The notes under the pieces: model-generated
Database searches by the model: none
Told to the model about the DNA's origin: nothing
The model's input: only the letters and a program-made list of their open reading frames with translations
Part shown: one piece after another, positions 1 to 8,099 of the stretch
Layout of the letters: every line of letters begins with the position of its first letter
Position numbering within the stretch: the first letter of the stretch is position 1
Origin: Thiohalobacter sp.
Lineage (GTDB): Bacteria; Pseudomonadota; Gammaproteobacteria; DSM-19610
Assembly (NCBI GenBank): GCA_027080445.1
Contig: JALWRY010000378.1
Span: 1,201 to 13,274, forward strand
DNA length: 12,074 nucleotides
Direction of reading: 5' to 3'
Made by a program: the position numbers and the translations under genes

Positions 1-3000
1 TTGTTGTACCACGCGCAGGGATTCCGCACTGATATCCACCTGCGCACCCCGGCCGCCGGCGCGATTGCGCAACAGCTCGGCGCCAAGTTTCAATGACCGG
101 CCCGCTTCAACACTAAAACGTCCCGCGTCGGCCATGCGGGTGATAGCATTCGGGAACAGCGTATCCAGGTCCTTTTCGACATATTCCGCACGCTGCCGGA
201 CCTGGTGGCCATCCTCGATAGCATAACCTTGCGAGCGGCTTTCGATCATATCGGTTCCCGCCACGCTACGACGACCGGCCAGAATCGGCGCGCCATCCGC
301 GCGACGGGTTTGACGGCCCGCGACAAGATCCCGAGTCCCGGCTACCGGGGTTACCAGGTAACCGCCATACAAGGCATAACGCGCCGGCAGTATGGCGTAT
401 TCGCCCGCGGCCAGACCGGCGCCGCCTTCCAGGGACAGGGTATCGCCGACGCGCAGCCCCTGAACTTGCTCCGCCACGGGTGACGCCAGCGGGTCCCAGG
501 GCGCAAAGGCATTGCCAAGTGCGGGAAGGATGGCAAACGATGTATTGCCATCCGTTGTCGCCAGAATATCCCGCGACCCGCCCGGCCCGGGGACAAACTC
601 CCAGGCGCGTGCAATACCGCCTCCACTGACATCGATCTGCGCGCCGTCGGCCAGATCCATGGATGGCGCCAGCAGCCGGACAGAACGCGCGGGGGGCGCA
701 TCGGGCAAGCGCATCTCATCGCCCAGCGGGAAGGTCAGATCGGTCTGGAACTGCAACTGGCCAAAAGGCGCCAGCAGGCCTGCGCCCGACACGGACGTCA
801 GGCTACCCGGCAACAGGGCAAGCTGTTTGGACGCCTTGAGTTCAAGCTCGCCAAACGGTGCGCGCAGTACGCCCGCCTGCTCAATCACCGGTGCTTCCAG
901 CCTCAGCAAGCCGCCTGCCGACAATGCCTGCCCGGCCTTGCCGGCGACACGATCAAGACGAATCCGTCCGGCGTCGGTATCCTCGACGCGGATATCGAAT
1001 CGCGACAGGGTTGTCGGGTAAATCTGTCGGGCGGACAAATACACATCACCCGCCGTGCGCAAGGCGCCTGTCAGGCCCGATATGCGCTGATGCGTGAAGC
1101 TGTCACGCATCAACTCCCCGCGCAGACGGATGTCGCCACTGCTGGCGATATCCAGCCCGGTGCGCCCGTCGGCGCCAAACCCCTGCCAGACACTGTGACC
1201 GAGTATATCCACCTGTTTGGCCGTCACGGCCAGCACACCGTCACCGGCTGTCGGCTTGAGCGTGATGGCCCGATTCTTTTTATTGTCGATTTCCGATTGG
1301 GGGATAGCGCCATCGATAAGCGTATCGAAACGGCTGCCGAGCGCGACATAGGGCGCGGTCAATTGCACCTTCACGCCAAGGTTCGTATACAGTGGCGCAT
1401 CCAGGACCAGCGCGCGACCGGCCTTCAGATTCATATCCCGGTCAAAGGCGATACTGGCGAGTGAGTCCCGGGTTTGCAAAACGTTAGACAGCTGTTCCGG
1501 TCGACTGGCCAGCGCAAGGCTGGTGAACCCACTGTCCAGCAAGCGCTCGGCCGGGACATAGGCATGACCATTGACGCTGTCCGCCAACGCTTCATCTGCC
1601 CCCGGCAAATCTCCCTGATACCCGATGAGGTGCAAGATGCGTTGCGTATGCGGGAAACGTTCACTGACAGCGTTGCTCTTGTCATCAGCCAGCGTAGGTT
1701 GCTCACGCTGCGAGGGATCAAGCAGCAAACTGAAACGTCCGCCTTCGGCGGTCGGCGAGGCGACCCGCGCATCATAGCGGCCCTGCAACAACCCGGATTC
1801 CGCCACCTGCATATCTACGCGACCGGCGCGTCCCGCTACCTGAACCGGCTCAAAACGCTGTGCGCCAAACGGTGAACGCGGTGGCGCCGGCAAATCCAGT
1901 GTGGCGGCCACGCCATGGACATCGATCAAAGAGCCCGGCCGCGTGACGATACTGCCGCGCTTTGCCTTAAGATGCACGGCGCCTGCGTCCAGCACCTGGC
2001 CAATACGCAAACCCAGATCACTGGGGCGGGCGATATAACGCCCTGACACATCCAGCAGCGCGTGATCGCCCAGCCAGATTTTCCGCTCCGGGCGGTATTT
2101 ATCACCCCCGGCACTCTCGATCGAGAGTGAAATATCCCCGCCGTTCGCCACAATGCGCCCATCCACCTTCAGCGAGGTCGCACTCCTCAGGGTAATCGCC
2201 GCGCCCGGATCAGCCACGATCCCGGCGTTGGTTCCGATATCGATACCGACGTCGCTGGACAACACACTGCTGGATTCCAATGCCAGGTCAGTCGCAGGGC
2301 GCTGCCAGTCCGGTAAAAGGGCAATCTGCGCGGGTAACAACTCACCGCTGCGCCGGGTAAACGCTTGCGGCGTCAGTTGCAGGTTGCGCTGGCGAAACCT
2401 CAGTTGCGCGCCCGGGGCTATACTGATCCCGTCGCGCGTGGCCTCAAAGTTGTAACTGCCGAAGCTGTCAAACGCCATACGTATCCCCGGCGCAATCTGC
2501 TTGCTGTCAAAGCTGAGCCCGTTGGTCTTCAGCTTGAAGTTACCGTTTCTGCCAAAGCCACGCGCGCTGAGGCCGCCATCCAGTTTGAGTTCAGCATCGA
2601 AAAGGCCATTCTGCGAGGTAGCAGAAAGTGCGATATCTCCGCCGTCGCCGCCGTGTGTGGCGCCGCCAGCCTCTCGCCAGGCGCCTGCATCGGCGCGTAA
2701 CTGACTACCTGCAGCCAGACGCAGCGCGCCATTGGAAGACAAGTCGATGGAACCGCCTTTGAGCACCACGGGCGCCAGCTCATCCTCATTGACAAACAGG
2801 GGATTATCATTCGTCCATAACCCGCTTACATCGAGGACAACCCCGTCACGCACATCGACCGCGACCTGATCCTGCGGGAGCGCAAGCCCCTCGCCAGCCG
2901 TAGCCTGAATCTGCCCACCCGGCGTACGCACGTCGTCATTGAAGACGATTCTGCCGGCATCAAACTTCAAACCAGTGCCGGGCGCCAGGTTCAGCGCACC

Positions 3001-5100
3001 GCCGTCATCCACACGAATTTCGCCCGGCGCCTCCAGGTGGATTTTGCCAAGCCCGCTGCGATTGAGCATGGCGGCGGAAAGCGTTACCGGAGACAGGGCG
3101 TCAATGGAAGCCCCCGCCTCAGGCGTCGGATTCAGGCGCGCGTCCGGCGCCACGATGATCGATGGCAGAATGTCCGTTTCATTCGTCCGTAACAGGACAT
3201 CGACACGCCCGCCAAACGGCCGTTGATCGAAAGGACGCCGTTGTCCATCTGTCAGCGTTTGCGTGAGCTGACGCTGGTGCAATCCGGCGACCGAACCGGC
3301 CTGTATCCGGCTGTTAAAAGCCAGTCGCGGCGCGTCGACCGTCAGCGCGCCTGCATCGCGGCCTTCCACGTAGCCGCTTTCATAGTGCGAAAACGCACTG
3401 CGGCCGAAGGACTGTGTCACGCCCCATTTTTTATGGATCTCCTCGTTTACGCCAAACACACCGATATAGTTTCGGTTAGGGTCGGCTTCACTGATATCGA
3501 CCACTTTGAAGTCATCGGTCACCAGTCGGGTGGTACTGACCTGGTCACCGACATAGTTCACCCGGCCACCGCGGATATTGATGGTGCTGTCCGAACCCGC
3601 AACCAGGTCGCCATCAGAGACCAGGCGCACCGTACCGCCCGTGGAAAGCCTTTCCCGCGTCGTGCGCTTGACACTGCCCAATGCACCACTGATATCCAGC
3701 AAAGGCGAACCCTTGCGCACGTCGATGCGCAGTGTTTTACCACGCAAGGCGCCATCCCGCTGGCGAGGGGAATCCGCCAGCTCACTGCCACGCGCCTGCA
3801 CTTCGATGATGTTACTTGCAACGGACAAAACCGTATCGCTTGTACCGCTCACATCAATGTCCGCGCCATCTGCAATATTCAAGGTCACACCGCTATCCGG
3901 CGTCCGTTTCTGACCACCCTGACTGACAGGATTGCTGACAGCGCTGACATCGACCCGTCCGGATGGCGCCGTGATACGTGCGTCGGCTTCAAGCGCTACC
4001 TGCTTGCCCGTCAGGGTAATTTTTGAGGCCGGCTGCAACTGACTGTCAGGCGCCTGTTCATTGGCGCTGTTTTCATCGAGCAGCACCTCCACCCGGCCGC
4101 CGACCGTCAGCGCGCCTGTGCGGGTGGCAATCGGGATTCTCTGACTATCGCTTCCTCCTGTAGCCCCGGCCTTGTCCTGTGCAGCCAACCTGATCGACCC
4201 GTTAAGCGTAGCGCTGGTCGTGGCGCGCACCAGGCCCTGCTGGTTAACCGCCAGCCCGAGCAGGGAAATATTGCCGCGTTCGGCGACGATCTTGCCGAGG
4301 TTATTGACATCACCGCCGGTGCCTACCTCAACCAGCAGGCCGCGCAGATCCGGGTCCGAGGATGAAGCCAGGTAGACCTTGTCCTGGCTCGCGGCCAGGA
4401 TGGCCTGCCCGCCCGGGGTGTGAATATTGCCGCGATTGTTGATCTTCGGCGCCAGAATCATGATGCGGCCACCATCCTGCGTATGCAGCCTGGCGCCCTG
4501 CTCAATGCTTATCTCGCCCATATCGCCCGCGGCATTGAAAGCGGCCGGATTGCCCGGCGCGTTGATTGCACCGACCAGCCCGACATCCTCAAAGATTTGA
4601 TCATCGATATCCAGCGTGGATGCGACCAGGGTATTCACATCCACGTTGGCTTTTTCGCCGAACAGGAAACCGTTCTGGTTGATCAGGAAAACCTGGCCGT
4701 TTGCGGTGAGATTACCCAGAATACGGCTGGGGTCATGCTGGAAAATACGATTGAGCGCGACCGCGGATGAGGATGGCTGGTTAAAGTCAACACTGTTGCC
4801 TTCACCGATATTGAAACTGCGCCAGTTCAACACCGCGGTTGGCGCAGTCTGATCGATTTGCATCTGCTTGCCGTCGATAGTCGGCGCTTTGGCGCCGTCC
4901 CAACGATAATTCTTGTCTCCAGCCGGAATGGCAACCGGCAAGTCTGCGCGGGCCTGCACGGGAACAAACAACATGCCGGTCAATGCCATGCCGGTTAACA
5001 AGTGAGACAGGTGCGCTGTTATTTTCGCTACCCGTACATGGTCCGTATCGGCCTGATCCGGGCAAAATTGTAATGTTTCGTGACTGGCTGTTTGTGTCAT
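1..5100 (-). CDS. Filamentous haemagglutinin-type TpsA exoprotein (5' part, C-terminus outside window)
   Basis: The minus strand is open without a stop for 1700 codons from the ATG at 5100 to base 1, so the 3' end is missing. The start follows a weak GGA Shine-Dalgarno about 8 bases upstream. Residues 1-52 look like a long signal peptide (hydrophobic core about 34-46, cleavage after ARA at 50-52). Residues 53 to about 300 are the TPS secretion domain, with the hallmark blocks NWRSFNIG (92-99), VALNRIF (114-120), LTANGQVFLINQNGFLFG (131-148) and VASTLDI. The rest is Gly/Asp/Ala-rich and repetitive, as expected of a right-handed beta-helix. GYVEG near 576 and the ALYGGYLVTPVAGT block near 1580 recall, from memory, the giant FHA-family proteins that often end in a DUF3739 region. 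Such proteins are exported by Sec and then through a TpsB pore, acting as surface or released adhesins. The likely partner is the TpsB at 8100-9752. The specific ligand is unknown. Confidence 0.93.
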   Translation of the reverse strand, partial: MTQTASHETLQFCPDQADTDHVRVAKITAHLSHLLTGMALTGMLFVPVQARADLPVAIPAGDKNYRWDGAKAPTIDGKQMQIDQTAPTAVLNWRSFNIGEGNSVDFNQPSSSAVALNRIFQHDPSRILGNLTANGQVFLINQNGFLFGEKANVDVNTLVASTLDIDDQIFEDVGLVGAINAPGNPAAFNAAGDMGEISIEQGARLHTQDGGRIMILAPKINNRGNIHTPGGQAILAASQDKVYLASSSDPDLRGLLVEVGTGGDVNNLGKIVAERGNISLLGLAVNQQGLVRATTSATLNGSIRLAAQDKAGATGGSDSQRIPIATRTGALTVGGRVEVLLDENSANEQAPDSQLQPASKITLTGKQVALEADARITAPSGRVDVSAVSNPVSQGGQKRTPDSGVTLNIADGADIDVSGTSDTVLSVASNIIEVQARGSELADSPRQRDGALRGKTLRIDVRKGSPLLDISGALGSVKRTTRERLSTGGTVRLVSDGDLVAGSDSTINIRGGRVNYVGDQVSTTRLVTDDFKVVDISEADPNRNYIGVFGVNEEIHKKWGVTQSFGRSAFSHYESGYVEGRDAGALTVDAPRLAFNSRIQAGSVAGLHQRQLTQTLTDGQRRPFDQRPFGGRVDVLLRTNETDILPSIIVAPDARLNPTPEAGASIDALSPVTLSAAMLNRSGLGKIHLEAPGEIRVDDGGALNLAPGTGLKFDAGRIVFNDDVRTPGGQIQATAGEGLALPQDQVAVDVRDGVVLDVSGLWTNDNPLFVNEDELAPVVLKGGSIDLSSNGALRLAAGSQLRADAGAWREAGGATHGGDGGDIALSATSQNGLFDAELKLDGGLSARGFGRNGNFKLKTNGLSFDSKQIAPGIRMAFDSFGSYNFEATRDGISIAPGAQLRFRQRNLQLTPQAFTRRSGELLPAQIALLPDWQRPATDLALESSSVLSSDVGIDIGTNAGIVADPGAAITLRSATSLKVDGRIVANGGDISLSIESAGGDKYRPERKIWLGDHALLDVSGRYIARPSDLGLRIGQVLDAGAVHLKAKRGSIVTRPGSLIDVHGVAATLDLPAPPRSPFGAQRFEPVQVAGRAGRVDMQVAESGLLQGRYDARVASPTAEGGRFSLLLDPSQREQPTLADDKSNAVSERFPHTQRILHLIGYQGDLPGADEALADSVNGHAYVPAERLLDSGFTSLALASRPEQLSNVLQTRDSLASIAFDRDMNLKAGRALVLDAPLYTNLGVKVQLTAPYVALGSRFDTLIDGAIPQSEIDNKKNRAITLKPTAGDGVLAVTAKQVDILGHSVWQGFGADGRTGLDIASSGDIRLRGELMRDSFTHQRISGLTGALRTAGDVYLSARQIYPTTLSRFDIRVEDTDAGRIRLDRVAGKAGQALSAGGLLRLEAPVIEQAGVLRAPFGELELKASKQLALLPGSLTSVSGAGLLAPFGQLQFQTDLTFPLGDEMRLPDAPPARSVRLLAPSMDLADGAQIDVSGGGIARAWEFVPGPGGSRDILATTDGNTSFAILPALGNAFAPWDPLASPVAEQVQGLRVGDTLSLEGGAGLAAGEYAILPARYALYGGYLVTPVAGTRDLVAGRQTRRADGAPILAGRRSVAGTDMIESRSQGYAIEDGHQVRQRAEYVEKDLDTLFPNAITRMADAGRFSVEAGRSLKLGAELLRNRAGGRGAQVDISAESLRVVQQ

Positions 5101-5169
5101 GGTTTTTTCCGGTCTTCCTTCGGGCGCGAGCGTAGCGCGTTAATCTCATACCATGGAATCAGGCTGTTA

Positions 5170-5204
5170 GAGATTGCCGCGTCACTTCGTTCCTCGCAAT
5201 GACG
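5170..5204 (-). repeat. Dispersed imperfect palindromic intergenic repeat
   Basis: The 35-base stretch reads on the minus strand as CGTCATTGCGAGGAACGAAG, then TGACGCGGCAATCTC. It has partial self-complementarity (ATTGC/GCAAT and GTCA/TGAC). I recognise it from memory as the type of short intergenic repeat (CGTCATTGCGAG...GCAATCTC) found in many copies in unrelated bacterial genomes. It lies in the leader between the PstS-like gene and tpsA. Only one copy is seen in this window, so its repeat status rests on recognition. Confidence 0.55.
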
Positions 5205-5293
5205 AATTAAACAGAGGTTCATTAATCCCACTTTTTCATGTCGTCATGCAAACTTACATAAGGACAGGAAGAAGAGGGCTCTGGAAAGCGGTG

Positions 5294-5324
5294 CAGGCGG
5301 GCCCGCATTGCGCGGGTCCGCCTG
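5294..5324 (-). terminator. GC-rich hairpin after the PstS-like gene
   Basis: Bases 5294-5306 and 5312-5324 form a 13-pair GC-rich stem with a 5-base loop; the one imperfect position is G/T on the plus strand and C/A in the minus-strand transcript. It begins 42 bases downstream of the PstS-like stop codon. No clear U-run follows, so it may be a weak or Rho-assisted terminator, or an mRNA-stabilising hairpin that attenuates read-through into tpsA. Confidence 0.4.
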
Positions 5325-5366
5325 GCAACCTGTTGGCAGTATTGCACTACCGATGTCGATGCTACC

Positions 5367-6932
5367 TTAGAGTTTCTTGAACAGCGGCTGGCAACTGTCG
5401 GCATTACCTGCTGCGTTTTCACGCGTCCAGGGCGTGCTTGGGTTGCCCGGTGTAAAGATGGTCGATGCCGTCGCGCTGGGCGAGACAAAACCGGCCGCAC
5501 CCCAGGGATGCACAAATCCCTTGTCCAGGACATTCACGATCGAAGCATTGATATTCGTCGAGGCTTCAAAGAAATCCTGAATCGCTTTGGCCTTAGTCGC
5601 ATCCGCCTTGACGCTTCGCAGCGCGCCGGCCACATAATTGCCGACGCGATCCTGGAAGCCGCTGTAGTAGACCTGGCGGTAATCACCCTTGATCGCGTTC
5701 GCCAGCGTTGGCGCAACACCGTCAACCTTGACATAGCGGAAGTCCTTGGCCAGGGACATATTCTTCTCGGTGGACTGGTAACCGAAACCGAACGATTTAA
5801 CACCCGCGGCAACATCAGGCGTGATTTTCGTGGTTGTCAGACCTGTGCCCTTCTCCAGCGCATCCAGACAGCTACCCAGGGTGCCGGAGCTGGAGTTTTC
5901 ATAAACAAGCGGACCATTACCGAAGAAGCCAGCTCCATTGCCCGGTTGACTCAACATCGGCTGAGCATTCACATAACAGTTAGTGCGGTGATAATGCATC
6001 ATGTATTCCGCATGCGTACCGGAACCCTGCACACGGCGGCACAGGTGGACGTTGTCCGCCTTGGGGTCGACCGAGGTAAAGGCTGCCGGGACATTCAGCT
6101 GCTGGCCGTAGACTGAAATATCAGACCAGTTGTTGTACTTTCCGGCCGTAATACCCCGCACCACGGTAGACGGCAGGGAGGGCATGCAAGCCTCGGTCTC
6201 ATCACCTACTGTGCAGGTGGCGGGCAGCAGGTTTGCAGCGATCTGGTCCTTCTGCAACTCATTCCGCAGACTGGTAGTGACAATCGGGCCAAAGATCAAA
6301 CCGGGGCCAACCGTTTCCTTAACCGCGCCGTCGGCGTTGTTAAAATCGCCGGATGCAGGCGCCAGTTGCCCAACAAACTTGCTGGCTTCCACATCAGACG
6401 CACCCACATCAGGCGCCTGCAGGACCAGATTGGTCTGCCCGCAGGTGTAGAGGTTATAAACACCACCATTGCCATGTGCCTGGTTCGTGACTAGTGAAGT
6501 ACAGTTGGTCTTGTTGGCGTCCATGAACTGCAGCTGGACATTCGTGTCATGTACCGGTGTTGTTCCGTTGCCTGAACCACCGACATCCGACTTGTAGAAG
6601 GCAATGTTCTGTCCCGCCGCACTACCCATTGTGCTGGCCGCGGTACACTGGACTACCCAGAAACTGCGGTGCTCCACAATCGGCTCAGCCAGCGCCGGGT
6701 TGCCATTGCCGGGTACCTGGTCGGCAAAATCGACATAGACATCGATAGGTTTGTTGACCGGGTCACTCTGGTCACAACCGAACTGCACAATATTCTCACG
6801 CAGCATATTGGACGGCGCGCTGGCGCCAGACATAAAGATTTCGGTTTGAACGCCGGGCAGAACGGCATGGGCGGAACCGGAGAGCACCAGGGCAATACCG
6901 GCTGCCGTGGCGTTGAGTTTAAGCTTACGCAT
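5367..6932 (-). CDS. PstS-like periplasmic substrate-binding protein (type II PBP fold)
   Basis: This 521-residue exported protein has a signal peptide MRKLKLNATAAGIALVLSGSAHA (1-23). I chose the ATG at 6932 over the in-frame ATG at 6950 because an AAGAGGA ribosome site sits 8 bases upstream and overlaps the longer start. Motifs match PstS-type phosphate-binding proteins in order: SGASAP (35-40, PstS GAGAT position), GGSGNG (118-123), GASD (177-180), ITAGKYNNWSDI (261-272, equivalent to the GKI..W.D block) and RRVQGSGT (299-306, equivalent to RSDGSGT). The GASD aspartate and SGT residues that contact phosphate in PstS are retained, so an oxyanion ligand is plausible. It is longer than typical PstS (about 320-350 residues), with inserts, and its mature part has ten cysteines, suggesting disulphides. 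No pstC, pstA or pstB gene is nearby. It lies 43 bases after the VPLPA gene, probably co-transcribed, and upstream of tpsA. Function could be phosphate capture, sensing or an extracellular role; the ligand is unproven. Confidence 0.85.
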   Translation of the reverse strand: MRKLKLNATAAGIALVLSGSAHAVLPGVQTEIFMSGASAPSNMLRENIVQFGCDQSDPVNKPIDVYVDFADQVPGNGNPALAEPIVEHRSFWVVQCTAASTMGSAAGQNIAFYKSDVGGSGNGTTPVHDTNVQLQFMDANKTNCTSLVTNQAHGNGGVYNLYTCGQTNLVLQAPDVGASDVEASKFVGQLAPASGDFNNADGAVKETVGPGLIFGPIVTTSLRNELQKDQIAANLLPATCTVGDETEACMPSLPSTVVRGITAGKYNNWSDISVYGQQLNVPAAFTSVDPKADNVHLCRRVQGSGTHAEYMMHYHRTNCYVNAQPMLSQPGNGAGFFGNGPLVYENSSSGTLGSCLDALEKGTGLTTTKITPDVAAGVKSFGFGYQSTEKNMSLAKDFRYVKVDGVAPTLANAIKGDYRQVYYSGFQDRVGNYVAGALRSVKADATKAKAIQDFFEASTNINASIVNVLDKGFVHPWGAAGFVSPSATASTIFTPGNPSTPWTRENAAGNADSCQPLFKKL

Positions 6933-6940
6933 GATGTATT

Positions 6941-6947
6941 TCCTCTT
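6941..6947 (-). promoter_or_regulatory. Ribosome binding site deciding the PstS-like start
   Basis: AAGAGGA on the minus strand lies 8 bases before the ATG at 6932. The alternative ATG at 6950 immediately precedes this motif and has no comparable site of its own. The shorter start also gives a standard-length signal peptide. Confidence 0.7.
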
Positions 6948-6975
6948 CATTCACTGAATATATTAAAAGCGGATA

Positions 6976-7761
6976 TCAGGCAGAGCGGCGGCGGGCAACG
7001 CCTACCATGCCCATCAGGCCGGAACCGAACAACCAGATTGCCGCAGGGACCGGTACAGCCGATACAGCAGAGGCGGCATTGTAGGAGACCACACCGGTGG
7101 CGCTATCAATATTGATCGAGCCGTAGAGTTGTGTAGCCGCACTACCATCCGGGTTATAGAAGTAGCGATACAGTGACAGGCTATTGTCTATCGTGGTGTC
7201 CGTAGTCGTATTCCAGCCTAGTGTCAGCCCATTACCATTCCACCCCTGAAAACCGTCTGTCCAATCGCCGACACCGGAATTCACAGGGGTCAGGGAACCA
7301 TCAGCAGTCAATGTCTTGACCTGGTTTACGCTGAATAGCCAATCTTTCACTCTGCTTGAGTAACCAGAGAATGTATTCATCTGACTGACTGGCGGTGGCG
7401 CCAGCGTACTATCCGTGTTCGTCAGAAACAGGCCGAACTGATCGAGAATTGACCCGTTATCCTGGCGAGCACCGGCATCAAAGGAGAAATCCTTCAATGA
7501 AGACGATAACGTCAGCAGATTTTTTACGGCTGCTGTCTGTGCAGCATTGGATGTCCAGCTGGTAACGGCGCCACTAACCAGGTCATTGGCGCTCACATTG
7601 GTATCAAGCACAATCGTCGCCGGGGTGGGGGTATTAAAGACGACATTAATGAACAGTTCACCATTACCATCTCTGGTTAAATCGCTCAGAATTGCAGCAT
7701 TAGCGCTGCCGGCAACCAACATGGCTACGCTCGCAGCAACAGCCTTGAGTTTCATAGACAT
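6976..7761 (-). CDS. VPLPA-CTERM (PEP-CTERM family) secreted protein
   Basis: The protein has 261 residues. An AGGAG site lies 9 bases before the ATG. Residues 1-22 form a signal peptide ending SANA. The C-terminus carries a tripartite sorting tail: VPVPA (236-240), a short hydrophobic helix IWLFGSGLMGMVGVA (242-256) and an RRR cluster (257-259). This is the VPLPA variant of PEP-CTERM, which is recognised by exosortase-type membrane enzymes that cleave the protein and route it to the envelope or exterior. The mature body (23-235) is Ser/Thr/Asn/Asp-rich with no cysteines and resembles a generic beta-rich secreted protein; I do not recognise a specific domain. It is the first gene of a probable pair with the PstS-like gene and sits between tpsB and tpsA. 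No exosortase gene is present in the window. Confidence 0.88.
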   Translation of the reverse strand: MSMKLKAVAASVAMLVAGSANAAILSDLTRDGNGELFINVVFNTPTPATIVLDTNVSANDLVSGAVTSWTSNAAQTAAVKNLLTLSSSLKDFSFDAGARQDNGSILDQFGLFLTNTDSTLAPPPVSQMNTFSGYSSRVKDWLFSVNQVKTLTADGSLTPVNSGVGDWTDGFQGWNGNGLTLGWNTTTDTTIDNSLSLYRYFYNPDGSAATQLYGSINIDSATGVVSYNAASAVSAVPVPAAIWLFGSGLMGMVGVARRRSA

Positions 7762-8099
7762 AACATCTCACTCCTCTTATCTTGAGTTTTCTAAAGTTTC
7801 ATCAAATCTTGCATGTAAAGAAGCCTTGTATGAATCGACTCCCGACTTCCCGCTACAGGACAACCTGGCTGACGTACCGCATCGACCTGATCACCTTGCA
7901 CGCGAGGCATACTAGGCGTGTTTTATGAACCCGGCATGAATGCCCGTTGAACATTTCATGACTGTTCTGCTGCTCGTGAAACACTGAGGAATAACGTCTG
8001 TCATACATATCGATGACAGACGTTTATGCAAAGGTAACGGGAGGCTGTCTTGCTGACTATGACCGGGATGAAGCTGCCACTTGACCCTGCACAATCCTG
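7762..8099. other. 338-base intergenic spacer between tpsB and the VPLPA gene
   Basis: No supported gene is seen. It holds a perfect 12-bp inverted repeat at 7993-8024, a small GGCAT/ATGCC palindrome near 7933-7944, and the AGGAG ribosome site at 7771-7775. A weak minus-strand sigma70-like candidate (TTTACA, 18 bases, TTTAGA) lies just upstream of the VPLPA gene but is not convincing. The length suggests that the VPLPA and PstS-like genes have their own promoter here. Confidence 0.6.
7993..8024. repeat. Perfect 12-bp inverted repeat containing Pho half-sites
   Basis: AACGTCTGTCAT (7993-8004) and ATGACAGACGTT (8013-8024) are exact reverse complements separated by 8 bases. The position, 75 bases after the tpsB stop, fits a terminator, but no good T-run follows on either strand. 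Each arm ends in CTGTCAT, the consensus PhoB half-site, so an operator role is an alternative. The arm AACGTCTGT also recurs on the minus strand upstream of tpsB (about 9808-9816). Confidence 0.6.

Noticed and set aside
3223..4026. A 267-codon open frame on the plus strand
   Set aside because: It lies wholly antisense inside the tpsA frame, has no ribosome site or recognisable domain, and arises from the GC-rich codon usage of tpsA. The same applies to other plus-strand frames within 1-5100.
5508..6116. A 202-codon plus-strand open frame
   Set aside because: It is antisense to the PstS-like gene, whose motifs and signal peptide establish the coding strand.
7933..7944. GGCAT/ATGCC small palindrome
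   Set aside because: Only 5 bp per arm with a 2-base centre; expected by chance and not placed at a convincing promoter.
7947..7964. Minus-strand CAGTCAT-GAAA-TGTTCAA as a Pho box for the VPLPA/PstS-like unit
   Set aside because: The first half-site matches 6 of 7 but the second only 3 of 7, and no -10 element is seen at the right spacing; too weak to call.
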